Assembly (NCBI GenBank): GCA_013397435.1
Contig: VZRG01002312.1
Span: forward strand, 45,088 to 109,087
Origin: Erythrocercus mccallii
Taxonomy: Eukaryota; Chordata; Aves; Passeriformes; Dicruridae
Direction of reading: 5' to 3'
DNA length: 64,000 nucleotides
The translations under genes were made by a program, and so were the position numbers. Under the pieces are notes generated by a model that had not been told where the DNA came from, searched no databases, and worked only from the letters and a program-made list of their open reading frames with translations. Shown here piece after piece: positions 1 to 13,100 of this stretch (its first letter is position 1; every line of letters starts with the position of its first letter).

Positions 1-1007
1 CAAAAGTCCTTATTTAACAGAAATAGCTTGAACACTACAATCTACTCAAGAGCAACAGAACACTTATAGCTGTACTACAAAAGCTGGTTAAACAAATTTG
101 GGAAGGTGAAATTTGATTTGATAAGGTCTCATTGCAGCAGACAAAAATGAAGCTTGCATTTTGTTTGCTGGCAGAAAAAGAATATTCAATTCACTAGAGT
201 GCATATAACAAAACCAAACATGCAATCTATTGCTTTTAAAACTTTTACTGCAAGATAACATTAAGAGAACAGTAATTAGATAGCTATCATTTTTTCCCAA
301 AGAGAATATATGTAAACAGGATAATAATTTTTTTCTGTATGTATATAGTTTCTCAGATCATTTCAGGGGGACAAAGGGGGGGTGGTGTTTCTCAATAATC
401 AGGACACTTTTAACTGTATTGGGTTTTCATTGGAAAAAAAAAAAGCCAACACTGTTCTAATTCAGCATTAGACAAAAATACTGTGTTTGTTGCACTACTT
501 TAACACAGCTGAAGAAAAAACCTGAACACCTCTATTTTGGCATTCAGGGTTACATTTGCTCAGATCTTTTAGATTTCACAAAGCTGCTATCCAGTGTTGC
601 CATGAAATACAAACTGAAGAATCTATGTAGCACAGGCTACTTCCAATGTCAATACTAAGTGGAAAGGAACATGAAGCAGTGCATTACACTACATTTCTGG
701 AACTAGTACAGTAAGAGTGAAAACCTAGAAAAAGTCAACCTACAGTTTATAGAAGGAACTAATTATCTGCAGAAGCTGATTTTTTGGTTGTATATATATT
801 TTTTAACACTGTGCGATTTTCTGCGTCTGCTAATTTAAAATAGACATTTAAAACTTGTTTTCTTTGCTTTGTTTCCTATGTTCTCCCTTCCACCCACCCC
901 CTATATGCCATACACCAAGCATTATGAATATAAGCCCAAATATCCTAGACAATCCAGTGAACAGAGTTAGTGTAATGCACTAGGTGTGAAATAGAAAAAG
1001 AATTGTC
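1..1007 (-). other. RAD23B: RAD23B 3' untranslated region (partial, continues past window edge)
   Basis: This is noncoding sequence directly after the TGA stop. Reading the minus strand I see no AATAAA or ATTAAA in it, so the polyadenylation site is probably beyond base 1. It is AT-rich with several T or A runs, as usual for a vertebrate 3' UTR. No repeat element was recognised. Confidence 0.75.
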
Positions 1008-1121
1008 TCAGTCTTCATCGAAGTTCTGCTGTAGAAGGAAGTTGGCAGCCAGGTTTTCATTCTTCTCACAAGCGAAATATGCTTGTATCACAAGTCCTTC
1101 AGGAAATCCTAATGCCTTTAA
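1008..1121 (-). CDS. RAD23B: RAD23B coding exon 10 (residues 364-400 and stop, UBA2)
   Basis: It encodes LKALGFPEGLVIQAYFAC and continues KNENLAANFLLQQNFDED before TGA. This is the C-terminal UBA, whose LGF loop binds ubiquitin and which in Rad23 proteins also protects the shuttle from degradation. It matches human throughout. The acceptor is CAG|TTA. Confidence 0.97.
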   Translation of the reverse strand, partial: LKALGFPEGLVIQAYFACEKNENLAANFLLQQNFDED

Positions 1122-4100
1122 CTGAAGAAAAGAAACATATTTAGGAAGTTCATTTTGCATGTTAGGATTCTTTATATGTCTAGTGTCTTGAGATGTCACT
1201 TAAGTAATTACTGTCTTCTTGAAAATAACATTGCTGCCTAGTTCAATGCAGATTTAACAGGTAAAAATAAGGTGCTGCGTCAGCCTTTAGTAAAGAGGAT
1301 CCTCACTTGAAAAAGTGATTGGATTAAGTCCAAAGCAGCACCATAAAAGCTTGTCACTTCTTTAGTGACACAGTAAGTCTAAAACAGACCAGCGTCACAG
1401 TAATGTCAAAAAGAAAGGGTGTATTGAACTGCTGCAGAAAAAAAAAACCCAACTTCAAACAATGCTCATTTTAAACAATTATACAAAGCTCCAAAGCACT
1501 TTTAACAAAAAAATTGGCTGGAACAAAAGCTCCCAGACAGTGATTTTTTTGTAGGTTGTCCAGCATATCACATTAACCCATATTTTCAATTATTTATCTT
1601 AAAAAATTAACTACACATTGCAGCCAAGACAAGTAAGCTGAGAGCAATCTGGTTTTCAGAAGTTAAGGAATTAATTAATTTCTGGAACACAGTGACAACA
1701 GGGCATTAGAAGACCAGAGAAGAACTTATTACTGTTTAGTCAGCATTTAGGGGTACTCAGCAAATGAATTCTTGTTTTAGCCAAAGGCAAGTACACTCCA
1801 CTATTTGGAGATTTCCTTAAAATCCTCACAGCACCTGCAAGGCATTTCATGTACAGGTCATATTAAATAACTGTGACAAAAAAAATGTGTTCTATTATCT
1901 CTCACCAGCCATTCTTAGATTTTATTTCAAGTTCACAAACAGCACAAAGGCTTCAGCTACAATACTAAGACCCTTAAATTTTGAGGTTTGTCTTTCATGG
2001 AAAGAAAGAAGCATATGGATCTCTGCTGGGTTTTAGAACAGGTTGTAGAGGTAATAAAGCTCTACTGAATGACCTGGCTTTAAAAGGAAATGCAACAGAC
2101 TAGAGAAGATGACTTGTGAAGAAGTACATGGACAAATAATTTTATTACACTAATTTTAATTATTTCCAATTTCCTCAAGATCTAGAGAACTGACATCTAT
2201 ATTCAAATAGGTATCTTCCAATGATCCTTACATAAACTTTTGTTTTGCCAGATGAAAAAGCATTGTCTTTGGGCTACCAGACCACTACCACAGTATGACA
2301 AAAATCCTGCAATGTGTCCTGAGAAAAATCTCAGAGGCATTGCCATATATGCAAATCCATATTTAGCCAATTACACAGTATTTATGAATGCAATATACCA
2401 CCCCAGAGTATATTTTCATGCTTACCAGTAGTTTTAGAAAACTAGAATTAACTAATTGTCTTGGACAGACAAATAACTGGGTAAAATTTTAACTTCAACT
2501 AATCTACTTAACTATGAGTGTTCTTACTTTCCAAGTACTTTGCAAACAGTGCTCAAGCAGCCAGATATTTGTACTTGGAAACCTGTCATGGTATAATCTA
2601 GAACAGTACTGGCTGAGGCTTCTGCAAGGGGACTTCCTTAATAATTCCTGTGGGAAACCCATTAGAACACCAATTATCACAGGATGGTCTCTGATGACTT
2701 AAAATCCTCTGCCTCTGAGAAGAGGCAGAGCATTTTAAGTGATCAGAGACTGTCCCATCTTTGACACAAGACTTCCTTCTTAAGGCAGATTTAAGATACT
2801 TTAGACGCAATTGCTATAAAGCAAGAAGAGATATGATTTGAAACAAGGCTACAACAGCTATGAAATGCCAAGTACAAAAATACCAAATAGAAAATACCAA
2901 ATATGATGCAGAACTACTGAGCTAAACAAAGTCTAAATTAGGTATGTCTTAAGCATGCACTGGAGTCAACACCCTACAGCAACAAGAATCAAAGAAGAAA
3001 AGAAGAAAGGCAATTTCAAAGAAAGGCCCACCCTTTCTATAGCTTCTTTTTCCTGAGGTGTTACTTGAATGTAGTTCATATGAGCATTCCCAGCATCTCC
3101 TATTCCTCCAGTACTGGCACCATCATCACTGCCACTTAAACCTTGCCGAGACTCTAGAACTGGCTCATTCAACATATGAATAAAATGTTCCTGGTGCTGG
3201 CTTATTTGCTGTGAAGCACAGAAGAGAAACACATATATTAAAATAACTGATGTTAAACATGCCAACAGACAAGTAAAAATATTTATTTTCAGAAAATTAA
3301 AAAATAAAAGGGATGTGTAAAAAGTGTACAGAAAATAATTGTTAAATCTAATAATAAAAAATGCAATTTTTATGTTTCAATTCAACTGCAGTGACTCTTC
3401 CCTCCTCCTCATCCCCTCTACACCTCTTATGAAGTCTCAAATTTGTATCCAATGTAATAGAAAATACATTCTGTACAGCAATAACTGCTGAAAAGCCAAC
3501 ATTAGAATGTTGTAACTGCTAGTAACATATTATCCCAGACAACATCAACATATGACTCACTTCTAAAGCTAAGTAAGAATTAGTAAGCATTATTTTCTTC
3601 TTTTAACGTTCACCTGCAGTAGTTGGGGGTTTTCCCGTCCAATTTGCTGTAGCAATGCTGGCAGCAGAGAAGGATTTTGCTGGATAATTTGTCTCATCTG
3701 CTGGAACTGAGGCTGATTTCGTAAAAACTCAAGTGGATGGCCTGAAAAAAAGATCAGTGAAATAACATGGTTTTTTAAAAGTTAATGAGAATCTTAATAA
3801 AACACATACTTACACTGTAATTGCAGATAGAAACAGGACATGAAAGTGAATAATACACCACTCACTGAAGAATAGAAGAATTTGCTTCCTCACCCTAGCC
3901 TTAGCAAAACTTCTTTATTCTAAGGTTAAACAATGCATTTCCTTTTTACCCAGTCTTCTCCTAACATCCAACAGCCTCCTTATGGACAACACTTTCCTCT
4001 GGATGTCTCATCTCTAGTGAATCTCAATCAGACACGTCTACCCAATCCACAGTCTTGTCTCTTGTATCTTGAGCACGATTTCTACCACAGACTAAGACAG

Positions 4101-7100
4101 AGCTTTCCTACCCCTTCATTAGGCTCCTTTCATGTATTTATCTATCTCCCTTTAAGCGGGAGCTAAACACATGATAAATACCCTTCTCTTCAGCAGGCAC
4201 CGACCACTGTCAAAGTGCTGCACTGCTGAGTGAGGAGTTCTAGGGCATTTATACGTCTCTCGAGCGCTACATTGCATGGCCTAATTTCCCTTCTGTGTGG
4301 TGAATATATTAATATAGTCATAGTAGACAGTGCCCAGTCAGTCACAGAGTAGAAAACCAGAGTTTAAGTGAGAGAAAACACAACCCTCCTCCCCCACATC
4401 TGTGGTCTTGCACTTAAGAATCCAGAATACTGAATTAAAGAAATTGTGCAAGTTCACTGCATTTTTTGAAAACCAAGCACATGACATACAATAAGCCACT
4501 TGTCCCAAGAAAGACCACACCTGGAATTTCCATGTTAACAGCTCTTATCCAATTCCCTCTGAACAGCTCACAAGCACCTGGAACTTAAAACTGACTGAAA
4601 AAGAGACTGATTAAGTGCACACATTGTTTATCACATGTTCTCAAACACAGCCTTTCTTACCTCCTAGCGAACTAGTAGTTGTGGGTATAGTTGCTACTGC
4701 TGCTGCCACTGCTGAAGACTGAGATGCACCAGTGCTTGGTGGTTGAGGGGGGTCAGCCACAGCCTGATTATCTCCCGGAATACCCTAAAGACACAGTTCA
4801 CATCATTACCCACAGAATGCAAACAGATATGCTTCAAATGCATGTAGTAATTGGGTTTCAGAATGAAGGGGAAAAAAATCCCACCTTAATGCTTTCACTG
4901 TAAATACAAAGCAAGATCCTGTCAGTTATGCATTTATAACTGACAGAGAACACTGTGAAATTTACTGTTTCAGCAGGAAAAATGTGTGGTTTGTATAAAA
5001 AGGCAGTAAAGCATGCCCTACATCACTTTAAAACACACTTTGCTGGATAAAAAATACTTGCTTTGAAACCTGTTCAAAGATATTTGATATGAGTGAAAAA
5101 GTTAGAATAAATATACTGTTACACTATGATATGCTATTGTCCAAAAGTGACATTACAGCAACAAATTACAGTACAAAATGCTAACTAAGATTAACAATTC
5201 GATACAACTGGCAAGGAACTGAGAACAGATACTAGAACACAGCTCTTAGGACCTCTTTCCTCAATGAAAAGCTGTCATTGACTGTATCTTAAAGGTGAAA
5301 AGGTGCGTATGTCACCCAGCTTTAGCAGTTTTTTTTAAAAAAAGTTAACTTGCCTTTTGTTTGTTTTCTATGTGCAACCAACTTTATATACAAACTGATG
5401 GTGAGAGGGCTGAAATGGACAAAGCTAAAATACAATATTACAATAAACTAGAATGTACGTTATACAACCATGATGCTTCACTCTACTATTCTCCTGCATG
5501 GAAATCCTTCAAGCTTCCTACCCTAACCCTGCCTTCCTCACCGTCACTGAACTCCAGCACCATGTCTGTCCTTTCAATCTACCTTTCTGAAGCCTGGAAA
5601 CTTACTCATGGGAGAGACACAAAAAATATTGCAAGAAACCTTGCTGGACAGCCCAGAGAAGTTACCCAAATGAGGGTCACCCTTGTGTTGGGGACCCACA
5701 AAATGTAAGGAACTTGGTAGGTGAACATATTACAGAACTACAGGGTAACCAGACAATGAAGAGGTTTGTCAAGCCTACCATAAAAATCACTGGTAGGTAA
5801 TGTAGATTAAAAGTCCTGCTGTAACATGATCTTCACATGGTATGTTCATCATTACACCTGAACAAAAAGGACAAATATATAGCTAATATAGAGGGCACAT
5901 CTAGAAAGGGAGAACTGGACAGTGCTCCAAGCAAAGCTTACCTGTTTATTAAGAAGCACATCAAGGTATAAATCACCTGATCATCAAGTGCACATTTAAG
6001 CCACTCAGGGGAATAAATGCAAGATTTCCCTGTCACACACTTCATTACCTTCACATGGCTCAGTAAGCTTGCTACATATGCCTCCCTCCACTGAGTGGGA
6101 GGAAGATTCCATTCATGGTATAATTCTGAGGTAACTCTCCCTTATCAGTGGCTTACAGAGCACTGATTAAATACCTTTTCCATCAAATCAGTAATTTCTG
6201 GGAATCCAAGTATAATGTAGCAACATGGGTTATTCTTATGAAATTACTAGTTGATTTCACTATTCACAGGCATACATCATCACTGCAGTCTGTGATCAGA
6301 TCAAACAACGTGCTTGTTTAAACTGTTAAGTTTGCTCTTGAATGGAAGGACTGTGTAAACTAGTTCAAACAAATTTACTTAGAAATTATTTGTCATCTTG
6401 AACATCCTCTTAACTCTTGAACACAGCCTTGAAGTATCACTTTCCAAATAACAGAGACTGTAAACAGTTGTAATCAGACAATGCCAGTGAGGCATATGGA
6501 CCTTATTCACACAGTTACACAACAGAATAAAGCATGGTATTAAACCACACACAAGCCACTCTGACTGCAAACACTGCTTGGACAGCAAAAAAGGCGACTG
6601 TTGCTTTATGGTGGATGAAACAATTGTTTACTGTTTAACTAAGCAGTACAGTGGTTTTTAGCTGACAGTGCTCTCTGCAGGGCAATAATCACATCAGGAC
6701 CAGCTTCTGCACAGAACAAAGAACAAAATAGTTCCAGTTGGGAGGTACTTAAAATGATCATCTAGTCCCATTTACTGACCAATTCATGGCTGACCAAAAG
6801 TTAAAGCCTATAAAAAGCATTGTCCAAATGCCTCTGAAACACTGACAGGCACAGGGCACTGACCACCTCTCCAGAAATCATATTCAGTATTTGGCTATAC
6901 TCATACTAAAGAAATGTTCCCTAAAAATATCCAAACTAAGAGGCTGGTTACTGAAGAGATGACAAAACTTCTTAACTAGAGATTAGGAAATCCTTGGCTG
7001 AAAGAGAGATCTGAATGTAAATACCTCCGAATACGAGTCTGGGGCTGAAAAATACAGAAAAATAAAGATCATCTTTTGCAACTCCTTCTACAACCACACA

Positions 7101-10100
7101 TCACAGTCACAGGATTACATCTATAATCCTCAATGATCAAGCCATGAAAACTGAAGAGCTTGCCGTCTGAACCATGGACAACAAGTAGAATCTTCAGGGC
7201 TCATCTGGGGAACAGCTGTGCCTTAATTACAGCCTAAGTCCTTTCCAACACCTTGCCCTTGCTGTACCCAGATTCTTTAAACCTGGACAGTGTTGTTACA
7301 CTTATATATCTCAATGTCTTAATCCTAATCTGCAGATTATATAAAAGATAGTGCTGATGATAGTTTGGAAGCAAGTAATATAGAGACAGTGTCAAAGAAC
7401 AGTATCATCAACAGATCAGATCAACAGTAACTAAAAAGAATCTTGTTTTCATGCAGCAGAAGAATAAGGAAAATCTTCAGACCCCAGCAGATCCACAACA
7501 ATTTTAAAGACCATTTACAGCAAAAGGATTCTTCTAGAAGGATGGCAAAAATTCTGCCATCTAATATGGTCTCCAAGAGCAAGACCATTCCTCTCTACTC
7601 CCTTTTCCAGCAGAAAAAAAGAGGAAGAAAAAAGAAAAGGTGTTTCCAATGAAGGATAATACAAAACATAAAGGGACATGGTATATAACAGAAGGACCCA
7701 TTTTATACACAGGACCTACTGAAGGACTAGAAATGAACTGCTCATAGCAATCAATGCATTTGGCAGACATGACATGTAGCTCCATCACAGAGATATTCTA
7801 TCTCTATTCTGGAGTTTCTGAACAGAAATAAACTAGAGGAGGGAAATGCCAGAAACTGAATGCACAAGAATTGCACGTTGTCTAAGACTGCCACACACAC
7901 AGCAGGCCCAACACTTAAGGGAGGCACTGAATTCATGGTGTATTTACAGACTAGATGAACAGTAAACCCAACATTTTTACAACATGAGAAACAAATATTT
8001 GAACTTGCAGACTTATGACAGAGAACTGGGAGCTATTGCATTCACCCTTGTTCAGCCTAATGCTATCTGAGAATTGAACTTTTCACGTTCTTGTACTCAA
8101 AACATTTATTGCCATTTTAAAATCTGAAGATTACAAAGTCTTGGGAACATTAATATAAGTAGGAAGCATGCCAGGGACTTGTAGATGTAACTAGTAAAGG
8201 AAAACTTCATTAACAAAATTAAAGTTTTATAACAGGAGGGTAAAGATGCCAGATTTCTTATCAATCAATCAGAAATTCAATCCACATATATTTTGCAAGG
8301 ATTAGGTCAAGATATCTGGTTGCCAGATTTTAATAAAGTTCAGATCTGCTAAACGGAAAAACCTCATCAGGGAAAAATGGCATGCCAGAGTGAAAATTAA
8401 ATGTACTGGAAATACTGATTAAGCAACAAAATCAGACAGATTCTATGGTGGTTACAATTCACCTGTTAAATTAAGGTATACAACAAGAAATAATCCAAAA
8501 AGCCCCTAAAACAACTCACAGGGTTTTCATTAAAGTGAAATTACTCTTCTATATTCTCTCATGCCAATAAAGTTTGTTTAACCTTTAAAGCTCTATTTAT
8601 CAAATAAAAATTGTTTCTTCTCTAAAACACTGCCAAAATGAAAACATCAGTTAAATTAAGCACAATTCTAAAAAAACTCTCAAACCTTTCTGTTTGGAAA
8701 GTATATTGAGAACACTGTGCATTACTAGCAAAAACAGTGAACTGGAACCTAAGGAATGGTGATGATAGAGATACAAAAGTAAGACTAATCAACTAATGCT
8801 ATCACTAAGAGGTGACACAAAATGACTGAGCCAACCATTGGCAGTTAAAACTATCACTGTAACTGGACATACTTTACAGACATATACATATCAATCATCA
8901 AAAAATGAAAGCAAAGAAGTGGTAGAGGTGGTTAGGGATTACTTCAGTGTTTTCTAGAACACACCATGTCTGTCAAAATTTCAATCTCATCTTCCCAGAT
9001 GGCAAACTCACTCTTAGTGAATGAGTAATGCTCAAAATAACACCGAAATCAAAGTGAAAGGCATTATGTAGAAAACAAAAACTTAAAAAACAAGGTGCAG
9101 CAAAGATAAGTGCTCACCATCAGAAGGTACTCCACTGCTCTGTCAGGATTGTTGAAGCTGGCTCTCAGTGCTGCAATCACCTGCTCCCGCTCGTAGCCCA
9201 TGGACATGATCTCAGTCACCATGTTCTCATAGGACTGACCAGTCACTAGAAGTGACAGGAACACCATTTTAAGGGAATGAGATGAAAATAATCACACACA
9301 CACACAAAAAAAAAAAGTTTCAATGGATAAGTGTAATTTCTACCTGAATTTCAATTGTTCATTGAAAAGAGTACTTCCCATTAAACATGCTGTGGTTCTG
9401 TGGCTTTAATCTCAAATATATTCAGTGGTTTCATTATGAATTTGATTGGAAATAGTGGAGGGTAATGAAGAAAATGTAAATTTCTACAGACAAAAGTAGT
9501 GCTCGTGATACTTCTGTACTTGCAATTGAAATAATGCTCTCTCTTCAATGCTTTCATTTAAGGTCAAGGGCATCCTCACAGCTAATATTCAATTCCTGAT
9601 GCAATCAAGAGAAGTCTCCTGCAGCTTTTATTTGGAAATGTATTAATTTGAAATCTACCTGTTAAACTATTACCCACTGAAGATTTTCCAAATAAAAACT
9701 TTCTGCTGTTGTTCGATAGATGACAATTAGTGATGACCATTATATTGCTATATTGCTACGTGCTGGTGACGATGATCAAAGTAATTTAACTTAACATGGA
9801 CCAACTCAAATCATGCAAAAGACTTAGAAGTTGTATATAGGAAAGTCACTTAAGACTTCAGTGTGGATTCAGGAAACCAAGTTATTGCATTTAATCCTTA
9901 ACTCACTCAATTTAACATTTAACTAGGCATCCATCACAACAAATCCCCCACCTCTTACAGCAAAAATAGATGAAAACTATCCCACACCTACAGCAATCAA
10001 GAAAAAAGGTACACACACTATATATGGGGCAATTTAAGGGCAACTGTTCACTACACTAATGTCACTGCAAGGAAGAGTATTATCTCTTTTCATAATCCAT

Positions 10101-13100
10101 TTAATTCTCCTGCCTCAAAAGCAGACAGCAAGTACAACAATTAAAAAAGCTAACTATTCTATTATACATTGTAATTGGGCAAATCTTCAAGGTTATCTTC
10201 CTGGGGGGAGAAAAAATACAAACAAACTGGCATTAAAATACCATCTCCTTCCTTGGACAAAGGTATTCCTGATCTCAGTGAAATCCTCTTACTGATTGAC
10301 TCTGCAACTAGCAAGTTAGTGACATGAAAATTAAATAATTAACAGTCATCATAAAAAACAACTGATTAATAATAATATTTTTTTTAAAAAGGAGGAAACA
10401 AATACAAGAGCTACTCTGTTAAAGCAAGTAAGTCCTAATTAAAAGAACCAAAGAAAACATGATGTTTTATTCCCTTAGGGAGAAGGTGTTTAACTCAAGC
10501 CAACATTAATACAATCCCACTGCCTGTTGCTTTACATGTGCTTCTAAATAATCAGTGGGTGTATGACTTAGGGCAGTATACTCAAGAACAAACAATAAAA
10601 ACAGCCAAGGGTACTTCTGCATTATCCATAAATTAAGGATTTAAAAGCCTTGACTAATTTGAGTATTTATTATTTGGGCTTCAAAGTAATAGTGCCAACC
10701 TGAGTTTAAGGAATGGCAAGTTCTTCATGTCTTCATACAAAACTACAAGATCACTCATTTCACATCTACCTGCATTTTTTTCAGACATGAAATAAAAAAA
10801 TCACCCAAACTTTGCTCTAAATATACCTACTTCTATATATATCTTCAGGGAAGTGAAAAAGCCAAGCCAATAATTATCCCAACACAATGATTTTGTTACT
10901 TCCGCTCACATTCTTCCTTACACAGCACTAGTTTATCCTTACAACGCCTAAGAAGCTAATCAAGCAGACAGAACACCTGTTGATGTAATTAGTTGCTACT
11001 TGAACACTTCTGTATTGCTTCTTCAATATAAGCAAGGTGGAGACTAGAACAGTATGAGATATTTGGTACAGGAAAAAGATGCAAAAAGGCTGGCTTGCTC
11101 CACACAGGCTGCTCCTAAGGCATAATTAAAAGCCAAAGGAGTAAAACAGAATTACTGAAAATGTAGGTGCATGTACTCCATACAGCCTACTTCACAAGTT
11201 TACAAGAGCAAGATCAAGAATAATAATTCAGCACACCAGCAATGTCATCATACAGAGTCAGGCCTATCTGCTCCTAGTGCTAGTGGAAATATTTGCAGTC
11301 AATGCTGAATTGATTCTGCTCTTTGCTTTTGTCTTTCAAATAACATGTTAAAGCTGGATTAACTCTCATATCCAGTTCATACTCCCCACCATAATTCTTG
11401 TCCTATGCCCTAAAGAAATCTTAGGCTGTTTAGGCTGTGAAAGATGTAGTTGCACAAGGACTGCAAGACATGCAGATCTTCACGTAGTACACAAAGCCAC
11501 ATCACTTTTCAGCATTTAACTGAAAACAACAGTTTTCAGTTTCAATCATAGAAACCAATCCCTGTTTTTAAAGCAAAGTCAATTAATTTCAGACAAAGTA
11601 ATTGAGAAGTCATAGTTAGAATACATGTAGGATCCAACTTAGGATGTGAAAACATAATCCATCAATTGGTGCAAGCAAATTCCCTTCATTTTTAAAGAAG
11701 AATCATGGAGTTAATGCCTATTGGCCTTGAAAACTTTTGGCTGGCAACATTTACAATATGCTTACCCAGAAAATCACATTCAATGCCTCTCATTTCAAAA
11801 CATGTTAGGGACACATGGGGTTACTCCATCAGACACCAACCAAAGAACTTCCATATAAAATGGATCGTGAGGTGAGGCTCTTGAAATATTTTGGGTTTTT
11901 TCCCCAATTTTGAAGAGATTTGAATCAAGACCACCAGCTTCATTTAACTTGCTGATCAACACTGTTAACATGAGTGTTGGTGACATCCTCATCTTGGCCA
12001 CTAAGATATTATGAATTGTTAAGAAAGCATCTTTGGTAGCAGCAATAACTTCAGCTAGTTTAGTTCTGTTACATTTTTGTCTCCTGCTATCAGTATCTAT
12101 CAGCTATTTAGGATCATACAATTTAAAACCATATGTCACGCCTCAGGTCTAAGCTGCAGCTGGACAGGTTACATCTAGTATCTACCACTAACTCATGTAA
12201 AATGTTACTGCTGCTTCTAAATCACCCTGGGCTGCTTAATCACAGCACTTGCCTCCAATATATCCACATGAAAATATAAGTGAAACTCTTTACTTGGTTT
12301 AACACTTTGTACCAAATTGCAGCTTCATATTTAAAGACAAAAGACAGAATAAAAATCCCTTCTCCTCCTTATTTCTGTGCCTGAATTTGTTACACTCCAA
12401 AACAACCCAAAAATTTCAGCAGGAGTAAGGAGTTGTGGGTTTGTCTAATAATTTCCTAGCTACCCAAATCAGCATAAATGAGGGGCAGACCCTCCTGTTG
12501 TCTTTATTCTGTCTATTCCACTGAGAAATAAAGATTATTTAAATGATCAAAATAAAAGTAAGTTGACTGTAAATACATGGAAGCATTCATTTCTCAGCCC
12601 AGATAGCAGCAGATCTGATGAATTTATCTAATCTCTATGTGTCAAAAAAGCAAAGTACTTTCAAAGCTGGAACAAGTGAATAATAAAGGTAGCCATTTTA
12701 TCAGCCCTGCACTCAGGGGTGCAAAAGTGAAAAGCACACACGTATTTACATCTAGTCCTCTATTCAAGGTACTTCAAAGAGAATAGTTAGGAGAGAAATT
12801 AAAGCAAATGGGGAACAAAAGGAGTGCAAGGATCTTCCTTTTACACAATAAAAATATATAGAGGTAAATATTCTTCAGTAAAGTAGTTCTTGAAACTGGT
12901 TCCAAGATATCAAGTTGTGGTCTTAGAGAAGAGCACTTTGATTGTAACTTTAACAGATACAGAGGAAAATGTCAACATCTGCTAATCCATCATGTTCCTG
13001 CTGCACCAAAATAATATCTACATTAAAAAAACTCACCACTTACCAAGTGCACTTATAGCATCCTCAAAAAGATTTGATCGAGATGTATCACCTGTTGTAC

